Shown piece after piece: positions 21,354 to 32,743 of a stretch of DNA of 63,519 nucleotides (position 1 is its first letter; every line of letters starts with the position of its first letter). Source of the stretch: Nemertoderma westbladi. Taxonomy: Eukaryota; Xenacoelomorpha; Nemertodermatida; Nemertodermatidae. The stretch spans positions 1 through 63,519 of the forward strand of contig JAUCBJ010007279.1 in assembly GCA_032718475.1 (NCBI GenBank). The letters run 5' to 3'. Made by a program: the position numbers and the translations under genes. The notes beneath the pieces were generated by a model. It searched no databases, was not told the DNA's origin, and saw only the letters and a list, made by a program, of their open reading frames with translations.

Positions 21354-21735
21354 ATTTATTTATGCAATAACAATATTTTGGGAAATCGACACAAATAACA
21401 GCTGATTACTCCTAAAAATAAAACTGTAATCAAACTGTTCTATTAAATTTAGTTTATTGTTTTGGTTATAGAATAACATGCCACTGTAAACGGCTCATTT
21501 CCCTTAATTGATAATTTAACATTGAGGCGAATTATTAATTCGCCGAGAAAGAATTTGCGTCAACACCCCCCCCCCCCCCCCCCGTCTCATGAACTCATAT
21601 CTGTGTGCTTCTACTATAAAATTAAATTGGAATTATCAATCCCCAAATCTCCGGCTCCGACTCCGGCCGGACTTCATATTGTAACCTGGATAAACCTCCG
21701 GCTCCGGATGAAATTTTAGCTCTGTTGCATCCCAA

Positions 21736-22014
21736 GTGTTTTGCAGTGCTATCATCATTCACTCACTCACATAAATACCATACAGACAGGTAATGGCTGG
21801 TGTTAATGTTAACTATAAATAATTAACATTAATGTTGATATACTATTGCAATGGCGTGAGAAAACAGCTCACCAACCCCCCCCCCCCCCCCCATCTACAT
21901 TATTATTCCTACCAAATAAATAAATAACTGCTAAGAAATTTGTTTTAATTTAGTAAGAATCGCAGGTATCGTTTTTTTTAAATTGTCATCTTGTTGATTT
22001 CAATTTGTTTGAAG
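21736..22014. other. Spacer with poly-C run
   Basis: No gene seen. A cytosine run lies near 21876-21891. Confidence 0.5.
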
Positions 22015-23935
22015 ATCTGAATATCTTGTCCTTCTCTCCGGGTGATGAACCCTTGTCCTTCTCTCCAGCTGATGAACCCTTGTCCTTCTCTCCGGGTGAT
22101 GAACCCTTGTCCTTCTCTCCGGGTGATGAACCCTTGTCCTTCTCTTCAGCTGATGAACCCTTGTCCTTCTCCCCAACTGATGAACCCTTGTCCTTCTCTC
22201 CAGCTGATGAACCCTTGTCCTTCTCCCCAGCTGATGAACCCTTGTCCTTCTCTCCAGCTGATGAAGCCTTGTCCTTCTCTCTGGCTGATGAACACTTGTC
22301 CCTCTCTCCAGCTGATAAACCCTTCCTTGTCCTTCTCTCCAGCTGATGAACCCCTGTCCTTCTCTTCAGCTGATAAACCCTTGACCTTCTCTTCAGCTGA
22401 TGAACCCTTGTCCTTCTCCTCAGCTGATGAACCCTTGTCCTTCTCTCCGGGTGATGAACCCTTGTCCTTCTCTCCAGCTGATGAACTCGTGTCCTTCTCT
22501 CCAGCTGATGAACCCTTGTCCTTCTCTCCGGGTGATGAACCCTTGTCCTTCTCTCCAGCTGATGAACCCTTGTCCTTCTCCCCAGCTGATGAACCCTTGT
22601 CCTTCTCTCCAGCTGATGAAGCCTTGTCCTTCTCTCTGGCTGATGAACACTTGTCCCTCTCTCCAGCTGATAAACCCTTGTCCTTCTCTCCAGCTGATGA
22701 ACCCCTGTCCTTCTCTTCAGCTGATAAACCCTTGACCTTCTCTTCAGCTGATGAACCCTTGTCCTTCTCCTCAGCTGATGAACCCTTGTCCTTCTCTCCG
22801 GGTGATGAACCCTTGTCCTTCTCTCCAGCTGATGAACTCGTGTCCTTCTCTCCAGCTGATGAACCCCTGTACTTCTCTCCGGGTGATGAACCCTTGTCGT
22901 CCTTCTCTCTAGCTGATGAACTCTTGTCCTTCTCTCCGGCTGATGAACACTTGTCCCTCTCTCCAGTTGATGAACCCTTGTCCTTCTCTCCAGCTGATGA
23001 ACTCGTGTCCTTCTCTCCAGCTGATGAACCCCTGTCCTTCTCTCCAGCTGATGAACCCTTGTCCTTCTCTCCGGGTGATAAACCCTTGTCCTTCTCTCCA
23101 GCTGATGAACACTTGTCCTTCTCTCCAGCTGATGAAACATTGTCCTTCTCTCCAGCTGATGAACCCTTGTCCTTCTCTCCAGCTGATGAACCCTTGTCCT
23201 TCTCTCCGGGTGATGAACCCTTGTCCTTCTCTCCAGGTGATGAACCCCTGTCCTTCTCTCCAGCTGATGAACCCTTGTCCTTCTCTCCAGCTGATAAACT
23301 CGTGTCCTTCTCTCCAGCTGATAAACCCCTGTCCTTCTCTCCAGCTGATGAACCCTTGTCCTTCTCTCCGGGTGATGAACCCTTGTCCTTCTCTCCGGGT
23401 GATGAACCCTTGTCCTTCTCTCCAGCTGATGAACCCTTGTCCTTCTGTCCGGCTGATGAACGCTTGTCCCTCTCTCCAGCTGATGAAGCCTTGTCATTCT
23501 CTCCAGCTGATGAACCCCTGTCCTTCTCTTCAGCTGATGAACGCTTGTCCTTCTGTCCGGCTGATGAACACTTGTCCCTCTCTCCAGCTGATGAAGCCTC
23601 GTCATTCTCTCCAGCTGATGAACCCCTGTCCTTCTCTTCAGCTGATGAACCCTTGTCCTTCTCTTCAGCTGATGAAGCCTTGTCATTCTTTTCAGCTGAT
23701 GAACCCTTGTCCTTCTCTCCAGGCAATGAACCATTGTCCTTCTCTCCCGCTGATGAACCCCTATCCTTCTCTCCAGCTGATGAACCCCTGTCATTCTCTC
23801 CAGCTGATAAACCCCTGTCCTTCTCTCCAGCTGATAAACTCGTGTCCTTCTCTCCAGCTGATAAACCCCTGTCCTTCTCTCCAGCTGATGAACCCTTGTC
23901 CTTCTCTCCGGGTGATGAACCCTTGTCCTACTTGG
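22015..23935. repeat. 27-bp minisatellite, about 71 units
   Basis: The unit is GATGAACCCTTGTCCTTCTC plus TCCAGCT, with common variants (CCGGGT for CCAGCT, GATAAA for GATGAA). Since 27 bp is nine codons, translation is periodic and several frames on both strands stay open: a plus frame of DEPLSFSPA units, a plus frame of NPCPSLQLM units, a minus frame of GEKDKGSSA units, and a minus frame of RTRVHQLER units reaching 699 codons. A small insertion in the TAAACCCTTCCTTGTCC stretch near 22320 shifts the phase. No conserved domain, start context or intron signals argue for a protein, so it is called a repeat. Confidence 0.88.
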
Positions 23936-24204
23936 AAGTGTCCTACTTGGGCGGGGGGGAAGTGTCCGGGGGGGAAGTGTCCGGGGGGGAAGTGTCCTAG
24001 ATCCACTCCGTTTCATCGTGGAATAGAGCAGCTGTTGGCGCTCAGTCATCGATACAAACTCGACTGTTTCCACTTTCGCCGGCAACTAAAATAAATAGAA
24101 CACATTATATTCTATTCGATTAAAATATTGTGATAGTTGGTCACAGTTCCGGAGGTAACCCAAAGGCTCCTCTCTATCCGAGGCAACCTGAAGAAGGCTC
24201 CTAC
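23936..24204. other. Spacer with short G-rich triplication
   Basis: Three copies of GGGGGGGAAGTGTCC (about 23951-23997) follow the minisatellite. Beyond that nothing gene-like is seen before the hAT-like copy B. Confidence 0.5.
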
Positions 24205-25355
24205 TAGGGATGCGACAGAGCTAAAATTTCATCCGGAGCCGGAGCCCGGAGGATTCTCCGGGTTACAATATGAGCTCCGGCCGGAGACGGAGCCGGAGCC
24301 GGAGGTTTGGTGATTGATAATTCAAGTGTATTATTATAGTAGACATAGACAGATATGCGTTCATGAAACAGGGCGGGGGGGGGGGGGATTTGATGCAAAT
24401 TCTTACTCAATTATCAATTAAGGGAAATGAGCAGTTTGCAGTCGCATGCTATTCTATTATAATCAAAACAATAAACTATATTCAATAGAACAGGTCACAA
24501 TTTTATTTTTGGGAGTAATTAGCAGTTATTTACGTTGATTTTCTCCTGGAGGGGAATGCATTTTGATTGCGTCCAAAGACTCCCTTATCTGGTGTTCAAT
24601 GGGCTAAAATATACTGTAATGTTTTAGACTTTTCTTTCAGTTCACACTCATTACACAAACTCTGTTATTTTTATATTTCTTACGACTAGAAAATCAATAA
24701 CTTAGGTTTGTTGTCAACTTATCATCGACACTATTATATAGGACATTGTGTAATTAATTTCTAGGAATTGGTGCCGTTTTCAGTAAATTGTTATTGATAA
24801 ACGATAAAACATGTACCACCTACCTTACGTACGTAGACTGGCATAAACCGGATATCTAAAATATTATTAGTAATTTGGATATATCACAACTGTTTAGAGG
24901 GTCCTCGGGCGCTATTTACATTATTGAATCAGGAACTGAAATACAATCTCCTCACACAAATATTGTATAACTATTAAAATTATTATTACATAAATTTAAT
25001 AAACATATAGTTCTATAATATAAAATAGTTCTAGAATTATAAGTATTTAAACTGATTATTTTATACAAATGAACAGTACCAGCCTGTTGGGGATGGGGAT
25101 GGGGGGGGGGGGGGGTCAGTGGAATGGTAAAAAAACAACCTGTAACTTACTTAATGAGTTATTATGTTAATTATTATGATATTTACATTATTCATACATC
25201 AGAAAAACTTATTATTTTAATTCGAATTTAACCAATATAAGCTCCGGATTGGCTCCGGGTTAATTTGCCCGGAGCCGGAACCAGAGCCGGAACTAGAAAA
25301 TTGGCCCGGAGCTCCGGATTTCCGGAGCCGGAGCCGGAGCTCTGTCGCATCCCTA
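24205..25355 (+). mobile_element. hAT-like non-autonomous element (copy B)
   Basis: Terminal inverted repeats TAGGGATGCGACAGAGCT and AGCTCTGTCGCATCCCTA are perfect over 18 bp. They are flanked by an exact 8-bp direct repeat GCTCCTAC (24197-24204 and 25356-25363). Both features define the hAT superfamily. Subterminal zones are rich in CCGGAGCC words, and guanine runs occur near 24374 and 25105. At 1,151 bp it has no transposase. It is the sister of copy A in opposite orientation. Confidence 0.88.
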
Positions 25356-25363
25356 GCTCCTAC

Positions 25364-26422
25364 TACTGGAGGCAACCCGAAAGATCCTCTCCAGGTCCAT
25401 TCCATGTTACGTGTGTTTCATCCTGATACGATTTTTGAAGTTCATCAAGCAAATTTTATTAGAAAACACTTCACAAACAATAACTTATAGTTTCTGTATA
25501 ATTGTTTGGTTATTGCATGTTGTGTATGTGAAATATTATTTAACAAAAGTAAATATTAGATTCTCAGTAAGCATTTAAAGAAAGTGTTACGTGTGTCACA
25601 CATGAAATGCACCCAAAATTGGACAAATAATGTAAGTTAAATTTCATGAAAATCAAGAGTATTAGTAATGCAGAGCAGTGACTATCCGATATAATTAGAT
25701 ATCTAAAATGATAAATAACATAGTTGCAGGTAATAAATCCAATTCTGACTAAAGTAGTAGACAAAAATGCAAGTGACTCTCGTTACGTGTGTTACGTTAC
25801 GTGTGTTACATTTAAGACCACTACTTCATTTGCCAATTAAATTATGTTCATTTATATTGTATACAAATATATGTTTTATATAATAAAACATAGAAGATCA
25901 AATTTTCTAGAACAGTGATTGTTTTTTGGTCATTCCATGTTATATTGAAAATATTTGTCTTCAAAGTTTGCCCTAATATTGCAGTTCGCACAATGAAAAT
26001 TGCCCATTTTGAATTTGGCTCAAAATGATAAGAATTTGATGTTTACTAAAATTGGTCTTGTCATTGTATAAGTATTAATGCCTAATGTGAAGAAAAACAT
26101 CCAAAATGTAATTCTGGATAATATAGTTGTGACCAACTTTGGGAATGAAATGTTACTTTTCGTTTGTAACACACGTAACATAATAAATATAACTAAAAGT
26201 TTCAATTTCTAAGCTTCCACTACATTTGGTAAGCCATGGTTTGGTTAAGCAAACAAAGTAAGAATGTTATGTGCTCTAAAATGCAACAAAAAGTAAGTAT
26301 GCGAATACACCATGTCCCAGAATATAGTGTCGTAATTCAGTGACACCCCCCCCCCCCCCCCACAAATTTTTCTACAAATTGTAATGCAAGGACAATTGAG
26401 GGATGCAAGGGAAATTGTAATG
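25364..26422. other. AT-rich non-coding region
   Basis: No gene seen. The word TTACGTGTGTTAC or its inverse recurs several times (about 25408, 25587, 25784, 25796, 26166), and CCATTCCATGTTA occurs at 25395 and 25932, suggesting an old degraded repeat. A poly-C run lies at 26345-26360. Confidence 0.45.
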
Positions 26423-26801
26423 CTGGTCATGCAAGGATTTCAAATATGTAACGCAATTTGAATTTCGTTGAAAAATAGCTGAGATATAAGCGTTCAAATG
26501 TTGCGTGGTTGGTTATGCACCTGCGCGAGGCTATTTTATTCTATTTAATAAATGCATCATAATCTGGAATATTTTGTTTATCCAAATACGTAGCTAGGCA
26601 ACAATGCATTACATCTTTAATCATACTATTACGTAGCTATTCATACATTTAAAAAATGTTCCAGAATATGGTTTATTTATTAATAGAATAAAATAGCCTC
26701 GCGTCGTTGCAAAACCATGCAAGATTTGAACGCCCATATCTCAGCTATTTTTCAACGAAATTCAAATTGTGTTACATATTTGGAATCCTTGCATGGCCAG
26801 C
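26423..26801. mobile_element. Fold-back element, ~380 bp
   Basis: Two arms of about 130 bp are inverted copies. The left arm starts CTGGTCATGCAAGGATTTCA and includes AATTTCGTTGAAAAATAGCT and GCGAGGCTATTTTATTCTAT. The right arm has the complementary sequence and ends near CCTTGCATGGCCAG. The transcript would form one long hairpin. No coding capacity. Confidence 0.8.
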
Positions 26802-27811
26802 TTTCCATTGGTACCAACCGCTATAAGATAGAAGAATAACTGCGGTGTAACTGGTGTAATATCGCTGGAGACACTTTTTTTAAACGTTTGTAGCTAAAGA
26901 TTGAAAACAAAAAATAAAAATTCTGGCTCATCCAGAGTAGTAGGGTCTTGGTCCTCTCTGTGACAGTTAGACCTAACTGACACCCATTGGGTGTCATATG
27001 ACACCCTATTATCACCCATAGGGTGTCATTGGGTGTCATTGGCGCCAGACTGTCTGGGTGACACCTCCCAATTAGACTAATTAGACCCTAATTGACAAGT
27101 GTCATCAATTAATTAGTACAATTAAACCCTATTAGGTGTCTTACGACTCCTAATTAGGGTTTAATTGATTATCCTAATTAATCAGCCTGATTAGCGCCCC
27201 GACACACAAGGGTCATCAGTGATGTCTAACTGTCGCAAAGAGGAGCAAGAGGGTGTCATAAGTGACACCGCAGCTCTTTTATTTATTAATACTTATTTAT
27301 TTGTACTTTATTTTAAATTAATTAATTGTATTTATTTTTACTTTATTTATTTGTACTTAATTTTAGATTTACCAATAATTAGTTTTATATATTGGTTTCT
27401 AAATGACCTCATTGACTTTCATCTCGTTATCCTTAGCCATAGGGTATACAGCTCCCTTACTGGTAACTAATTACTCTTATCTATTTCCAGACAGCTTTTT
27501 CGTTGACCTTTGACCCCCAATTAGCTTTATCCAAGCAACAGCTTATTAATAATAGTTGTATCCAAGCGCCCCGCCCCCCTCTCGTGACAGCTCTGATTAC
27601 TAATTACTCTTACCTATATCCAGCCGTCTGCAGGTCCATAGTCTGCCGCTAGAGGGCGTATTATCTGAATATTAACATCTTCTCTAGCTTTGTTATTTAC
27701 AATCCGCAAAACTATGAAGTTATATTGCTTAAGAGTTCTAAGGGGCAAGCCATGAGGCAAGATGTTTGAGACTAATTTAGATATATTATTACTTAATTTT
27801 GACCCCCCAAT
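26802..27811. other. Non-coding, with short GGGTGTCA palindromes
   Basis: No gene. Between 26980 and 27060 the word GGGTGTCAT and its inverse alternate. A CTCF-like word CCGCTAGAGGGCG lies at 27646-27658, identical to one carried by both SINE copies downstream. Confidence 0.5.
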
Positions 27812-28082
27812 CGATATCTATTACAATATGGGCTATATCTTTTGCGGAGCCATAGAGTAGTCTGAAGTTCCCAGTCTGCCGCTAGAGGGCGAAATGTCTC
27901 AAAGTGAAAACCATATGCTAGCCATGAATTGGTTACTAGGTAATAATACTGCATTTTGCAACGTTAGGCCTATTGCTGACCGAACGAAAACTGCCCTGGT
28001 TCAGGCAGGGATCGAACCCATGACAAACGGGAGATGTGAATTCAACGCAACCACTACACCAAGGTGGAACAGTAACCTTCGA
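27812..28082 (-). repeat. tRNA-derived SINE, copy 1
   Basis: The tRNA-like head (27996-28070, minus strand) has box A TGGTGTAGTGGTTGC and box B GGGTTCGATCCC. The body extends leftward to about 27812 and includes the word CCGCTAGAGGGCG (27879-27891). The same ~265-bp sequence is repeated in the same orientation at 29003-29272. The head does not fold as a full tRNA: its acceptor pairing is limited to about four pairs and an unrelated body follows, so this is a SINE rather than a tRNA gene. Confidence 0.75.
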
Positions 28083-28083
28083 A

Positions 28084-28995
28084 TGCCTCAGTGAGGCATA
28101 GTCTATGCCTCAGTGCCTCAGTGAGGCATAGTCTATGCCTCAGTGAGGCATGGTCTATGCCTCAGTGCCTCAGTGAGGCATAGTCTATGACTCAGTGAGG
28201 CATGGTCTTTGCCTCAGTGCCTCAGTGAGGCATAGTCTATGCCTCAGTGAGGCACTGAGGCATTGTATGCCTGATTGTATGTGTACTGAGGCACTGATGC
28301 ATAGACTATGCCTCACTGAGGCATAGACCATGCCTCACTGAGGCACTGAGGCATAGACTATGCCTCACTGAGGCATAGACCATGCCACACTGAGGCATAG
28401 ACTATGCCTCACTGAGGCATAGACTATGCCTCACTGAGGCATAGACTATGACTCACTGAGGCATAGACTATGACTCACTGAGGCATAGACTATGACTCAC
28501 TGAGGCATAGACTATGCCTCAGCTGAGTCATAGACTATGACTCACTGAGGCATAGACTATGCCTCACTGAGGCATAGACTATGCCTCAGCTGAGGCATAG
28601 TCTATGCCTCAGTGAGTCATAGACTATGCCTCACTGAGGCATAGACTATGACTCACTGAGGCATAGACTATGACTCACTGAGGCATAGACTATGCCTCAC
28701 TGAGGCATAGACTATGCCTCACTGAGGCATAGACTATGACTCACTGAGGCATAGACTATGACTCACTGAGGCATAGACTATGCCTCACTGAGGCATAGAC
28801 CATGCCACACTGAGGCATAGACTATGCCTCACTGAGGCATAGACTATGCCTCACTGAGGCATAGACTATGCCTCACTGAGGCATAGACTATGCCTCACTG
28901 AGGCATAGACTATGACTCACTGAGGCATAGACTATGACTCACTGAGGCATAGACTATGCCTCACTGAGGCATAGACTATGCCTCACTGAGGCACT
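28084..28995. repeat. ~22-bp palindromic tandem array with polarity flips
   Basis: The basic unit TGAGGCATAGACTATGCCTC is itself an inverted repeat. From 28084 to about 28250 the array reads in the TAGTCTATGCC sense. After a non-repeat hinge (about 28258-28300, containing TTGTATGCCTGATTGTATG) it reads in the TAGACTATGCC sense, with another local flip around 28585-28615. Variants with GACTCA or CATGCCACAC recur in blocks. It separates the two SINE copies. Confidence 0.92.
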
Positions 28996-29002
28996 CAAAC
29001 GG

Positions 29003-29272
29003 CATCTACTACGGCATAGGCCACATCTTTTGCAGAGCCACAGAGTAGTCTGAAGTTCCCCAGTCTACCGCTAGAGGGCGAAATGTCTCAAAGTTAAAAC
29101 CATACGGTAGCCATGAATTGGTTACAAGGCAATAATACTTCATTTTGCAACGTTAGGCCTATTGCTGACCGAACGAAAACTGCCCTGGTTCATGCAGGGA
29201 TCGAACCCATGACATACGGGAGATGTGAATTCAATGCAACCACTACACCAAGGTGGAACAGTAACCGTCGAA
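29003..29272 (-). repeat. tRNA-derived SINE, copy 2
   Basis: Direct repeat of copy 1, offset 1,189 bp, with a few per cent divergence. The tRNA-like head is at 29186-29260 (minus strand) with the same box A and box B. The CTCF-like word is at 29068-29080. Right flanks differ: copy 1 passes into the palindromic array, copy 2 into unrelated AT-rich DNA. Confidence 0.75.
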
Positions 29273-30337
29273 TTTGTTCGTTGACTTTCGAATTTCTATG
29301 ACTCTCATTTAAGACCTCTATTATTCATTAATACCTATTTATTTATATTTAATTTTAATTAATTACTTGTATTCTATTTTACTTTATTTATTCATTTGTA
29401 CTTTATTTTAAATTAATTAATTGTATTACTTTTACTTTATACATTGATTTCTATTTTTAGATTAATTAGTTTTTATATTACCAATAAGATCACTATGACA
29501 TAATGTCTATATTTAACTTTATAATTACCTATTGCATCCCCCGTTCACCACATTCCCGGCAACTATCAACTACGTTCATCGGCGGGGACCCCTCCTCGCC
29601 GTCGCTATTCATTAAGTAGATACGACACGCATTGAATCTACACATATACCCCACAAGGCAAATATAAATGAGCGGTCCCGTCTGTTAGCAGCCCCTTTGA
29701 TGACTCACTAATAATCTCAACGCGACCTTGACTACACCAAATCCGTATATCGCTCAATGCTAATGTTCCAGCGGCCCTCCTTTGTTCTCACTATAGCCGG
29801 CATCACTCGGGTCCTTTCCTATATCCAGGCAACCCGTATCATAACAATGAAGCGCCTCTAAACACGCATTCCTCTCTACTAATCCCATTCCTTTGCACCA
29901 GACCTGCTTCTGTTATACAGCCAACTCAACATAATTAGTCAAGTTGCCTACAGGAGTTTTCTAATATAGATTCATCAACACGAGAAGTTGCCCTGGTAAC
30001 CGCATATGCATGAACACACAATTAGCGAGCCATCCGATTGGTGCTGCGCCCTGATTTTGGAGACGCTCATTTAAGAGACAAGGGCCTCCCTTAATAACCG
30101 AATTGCTATTTAATAAGTCCCCACCAATATATTACATCATTATTTCATTTGCAATTTACGATTAACATCATTTACCACTATTTTGTTTTCGAGTTTATTA
30201 TTATTTATTAAGAATATTTATTTATTATCATCAGTCAACAATCCACTTGTAGAGTTGTATTATTGTCATAAGAAAATTGATTGAAAAAATAATTATATCA
30301 AAAGAATTTCAATGTACAGTATACTCCTTTCCTAAAC
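29273..30337. other. Non-coding spacer before the polymerase fragment
   Basis: No supported gene. It could hold decayed upstream sequence of the polymerase element, but I see no terminal inverted repeat or open frame to show it. Confidence 0.4.
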
Positions 30338-31682
30338 ATGTTTGATTTTTCCAATTTAAGTTTCCTGGTGGACAGAGTAACTGGTATTCCCCAGTTTCTG
30401 AAAGCCAACCCTATATACTGTATAAACCTTCTTTATTGGAGTAATACGGAAGAACTCTCCATTCTAAGTCAACCAGATAGCGCGAACTGTTCCGGTAAAA
30501 CTGTACTAAATTTATTATTTATCGAAGCCACAAGCAAAAACCCCGCCCACTATGTAGCTATTACTGACATAGATAGACAAATAAATTCAAAAGATTCTAA
30601 CGGTAACAAGACGCACTGCGAACGCTGTCTCAGTGTCTTTTACACTGACAAATCATTGGAAGAACATCGAGAGCGTTGCTATACGGGTAAACGCCAACTC
30701 GAGTATATGCCCGAAAATCTCTTGGTTAAATTTGACAGGTACGATAAGACTCTATCCCCTCCTTTCTGTATATACGCCGACATTGAAACTATTCTAGAAC
30801 CTACAAACAATATTAAACTCCCACAGAAACATATAGCTAGCGCGGCAGCCTTTTATACAGTACAAAATCAGAAATTAATTAACCCTCCTAAAACAGATGT
30901 TCAAATTTTCCGTGACGATGGCAGTAACCACGTAATGCGCGACTTTCTAACCACTATGGAAAGTCATTGTAGGGAGTTATACGATTGGTCCATTTCTAGT
31001 ACAAACACGCGCGCCCCCATGCAACTCACTACTAGCCAACAAACTGACTTTAATAACGCTACACAATGCTACGTCTGCAACTGTAATTTAACCCCCGATT
31101 CTCATAATTTAAACCTCAATGATAATCTCAGCACCAAATTCCGCGATCATGATCATTATAGCGGGGAGTATCGAGGGGCTTCTTGCGTTAGCTGCAACAG
31201 GAAACTTTCCCTAAAACGGAATAATTTTTATATTATATTTCATAACCTGAGGAAATTTGATATGCATTTACTACTAAAAGAAGGAATGACCGATAGTTCT
31301 AGAACACACTGGAAAATGACCGTAATACCAAAAAACACCGAAACTTATATTCACCTTAAAGTTAGCTTTCCAATCGATCCGAGTACACCAACAGCCAACG
31401 CTAAAGAAAGTATCTCCATTAATTTTCTAGATTCCTATCAATTTATGACTGCCAGCCTAGATAATCTTAGTAGTTATCTCACTAAAAATAACAGTAACCT
31501 AGCAACAGCCATACCCCATACACTAGCTCAAATGACCCGACTCTACCCCAACATTAGCGATAACACAATAAAAAACAAGGGCGTATTCCCATATTCCTAC
31601 ATTCAAAATATTTCAAACCTACACGAAACTACACTCCCCCCAATAGAAAGCTTCTATAATGATCTCAAATTGGAACAGAACC
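30338..31682 (+). pseudogene. Family B DNA polymerase fragment, Polinton/adintovirus-like
   Basis: About 448 residues of the N-terminal half of a protein-primed type B polymerase. Visible parts: a C2H2-like finger (C94, C97, H110, C114), the exonuclease I motif YADIE (D148, E150), Cys pairs (C244/C247 and C283/C286) around an HNH-like DHDHYSGEYRG segment, the exonuclease II motif FHNLRKFDMH (N303, D308), then an FPY...LPP segment. This order is typical of polymerases from Mavericks/Polintons and related animal adintovirus-like elements. The polymerase catalytic half is absent: a LINE is inserted at about 31683 and no polymerase sequence was recognised beyond it. The usual longer N-terminus is also missing. 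No terminal repeats, integrase or capsid genes were found nearby, so it is a relic. Confidence 0.75.
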
Positions 31683-32743
31683 ATTTGAAGTGTTATGGGG
31701 CGTCCTCCAAGGAGACACACTTGCACCATTCTTGTTCATAATTGTGGTTGACTATGTTCTACGCACGTCCTTAGATCATCATAATGATGATGGGGTGATG
31801 ATAACTCCACCTACTGGCTCCAGAAGTCGAGGAAATCCTGCCAAGTACCTAACTGATCTAGACTTTACTGATGACTTAGGAGTACTCTCAGAATCACTAG
31901 AGGGAGCCCAACGGCTCCTCAGCTCATTAGAACATGCTGCTTCTAGTGTTGGTCTTTTTATTAACTCCAGAAAGACCAAAATTTTGACAGTTAACTTTGA
32001 AAGTCCTCAGCAAGTCTCTGATCGGATGAGCATAAGCTCAAAGGATGGTATGCTTGAGCATGTGGACGACTTCTGTTACCTGGGATCATGGATCCGGAAG
32101 TCAGATGAGGACCTTCGAATACGTAAGGGAAAGCATTGGGAAGCCTTGAATATGCTTTGCAGGATTTGGTCGTCACCGAGAATTAATCGGAAACTTAAGG
32201 TCCGATTATTTAGAGCAGCACTAGTTCCAGTACCTCTCTATGAGAGTCCATGTTGGGCTCTAACTGCTGAGGACACCAAATCTCTGGATGGCACATTCAC
32301 AAAAATGCTACGCCGGGTACATTGTGTCAAGTACAATGCACACATCTCCAACCAGACACTATATAACATTGGAGGTGTCTGATTGGTTCCCCCAAGCTTG
32401 ACACTAGAACAAAATCGCCTCCGCTTTGCAGGACATTGCTTTCACCGTGAGGACCAGCCAGTGCATAAACTTATACTTTGGCAGCCTCATGGACTGAATA
32501 AGCATGGTGGACAGCCCATGACTTTCTCTGAGACGCATCTTAAAGGACACTGGCCTTGAAGAAGCGGATGATCTAGCAAATGTCATGGGTGCAGGGTTGA
32601 TAAAAATCATGATTTTTTTAAATAAAAAAAATCAGATTATTTTTATTTAAATCAGATTTATTTGATTTAAATCAATTTTTTTTTCATTTAAATCGGCTGA
32701 GTAAAAAGCAAAAACCCAAATAACAAAGACATGTATGAAACAC

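Larger units (their letters stand above)
16845..21735 (-). mobile_element. hAT-like non-autonomous element (copy A), expanded by an internal satellite
   Basis: Ends are TAGGGATGCAACACAGCT (16845) and AGCTCTGTTGCATCCCAA (to 21735), imperfect inverted repeats. The interior near both ends matches copy B (24205-25355) in reverse complement: Cs/Gs of the CCGGAGCC-rich subterminal zone, the poly-C/G tract near 21566, the AACAATAAACTA region and the AAAATAATCGGTTTAAATAC region (20390). It differs by a 3.2-kb tandem array (17165-20330) and a second nested inverted element (20528-21353). The flanking 8-mers (GAGTTAAT and GTGTTTTG) do not match cleanly, so the target duplication is eroded. No transposase is present. 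Confidence 0.75.

Noticed and set aside
21986-24085. 699-residue Arg-rich protein on the minus strand
   Set aside because: It is the translation of a 27-bp minisatellite that is also open in other frames; its first codon is TTG and no domain is present.
27996-28070. Genuine tRNA gene on the minus strand
   Set aside because: Box A and box B are good, but acceptor pairing is poor and the sequence continues into a body repeated at 29.1 kb, so it is a tRNA-derived SINE.
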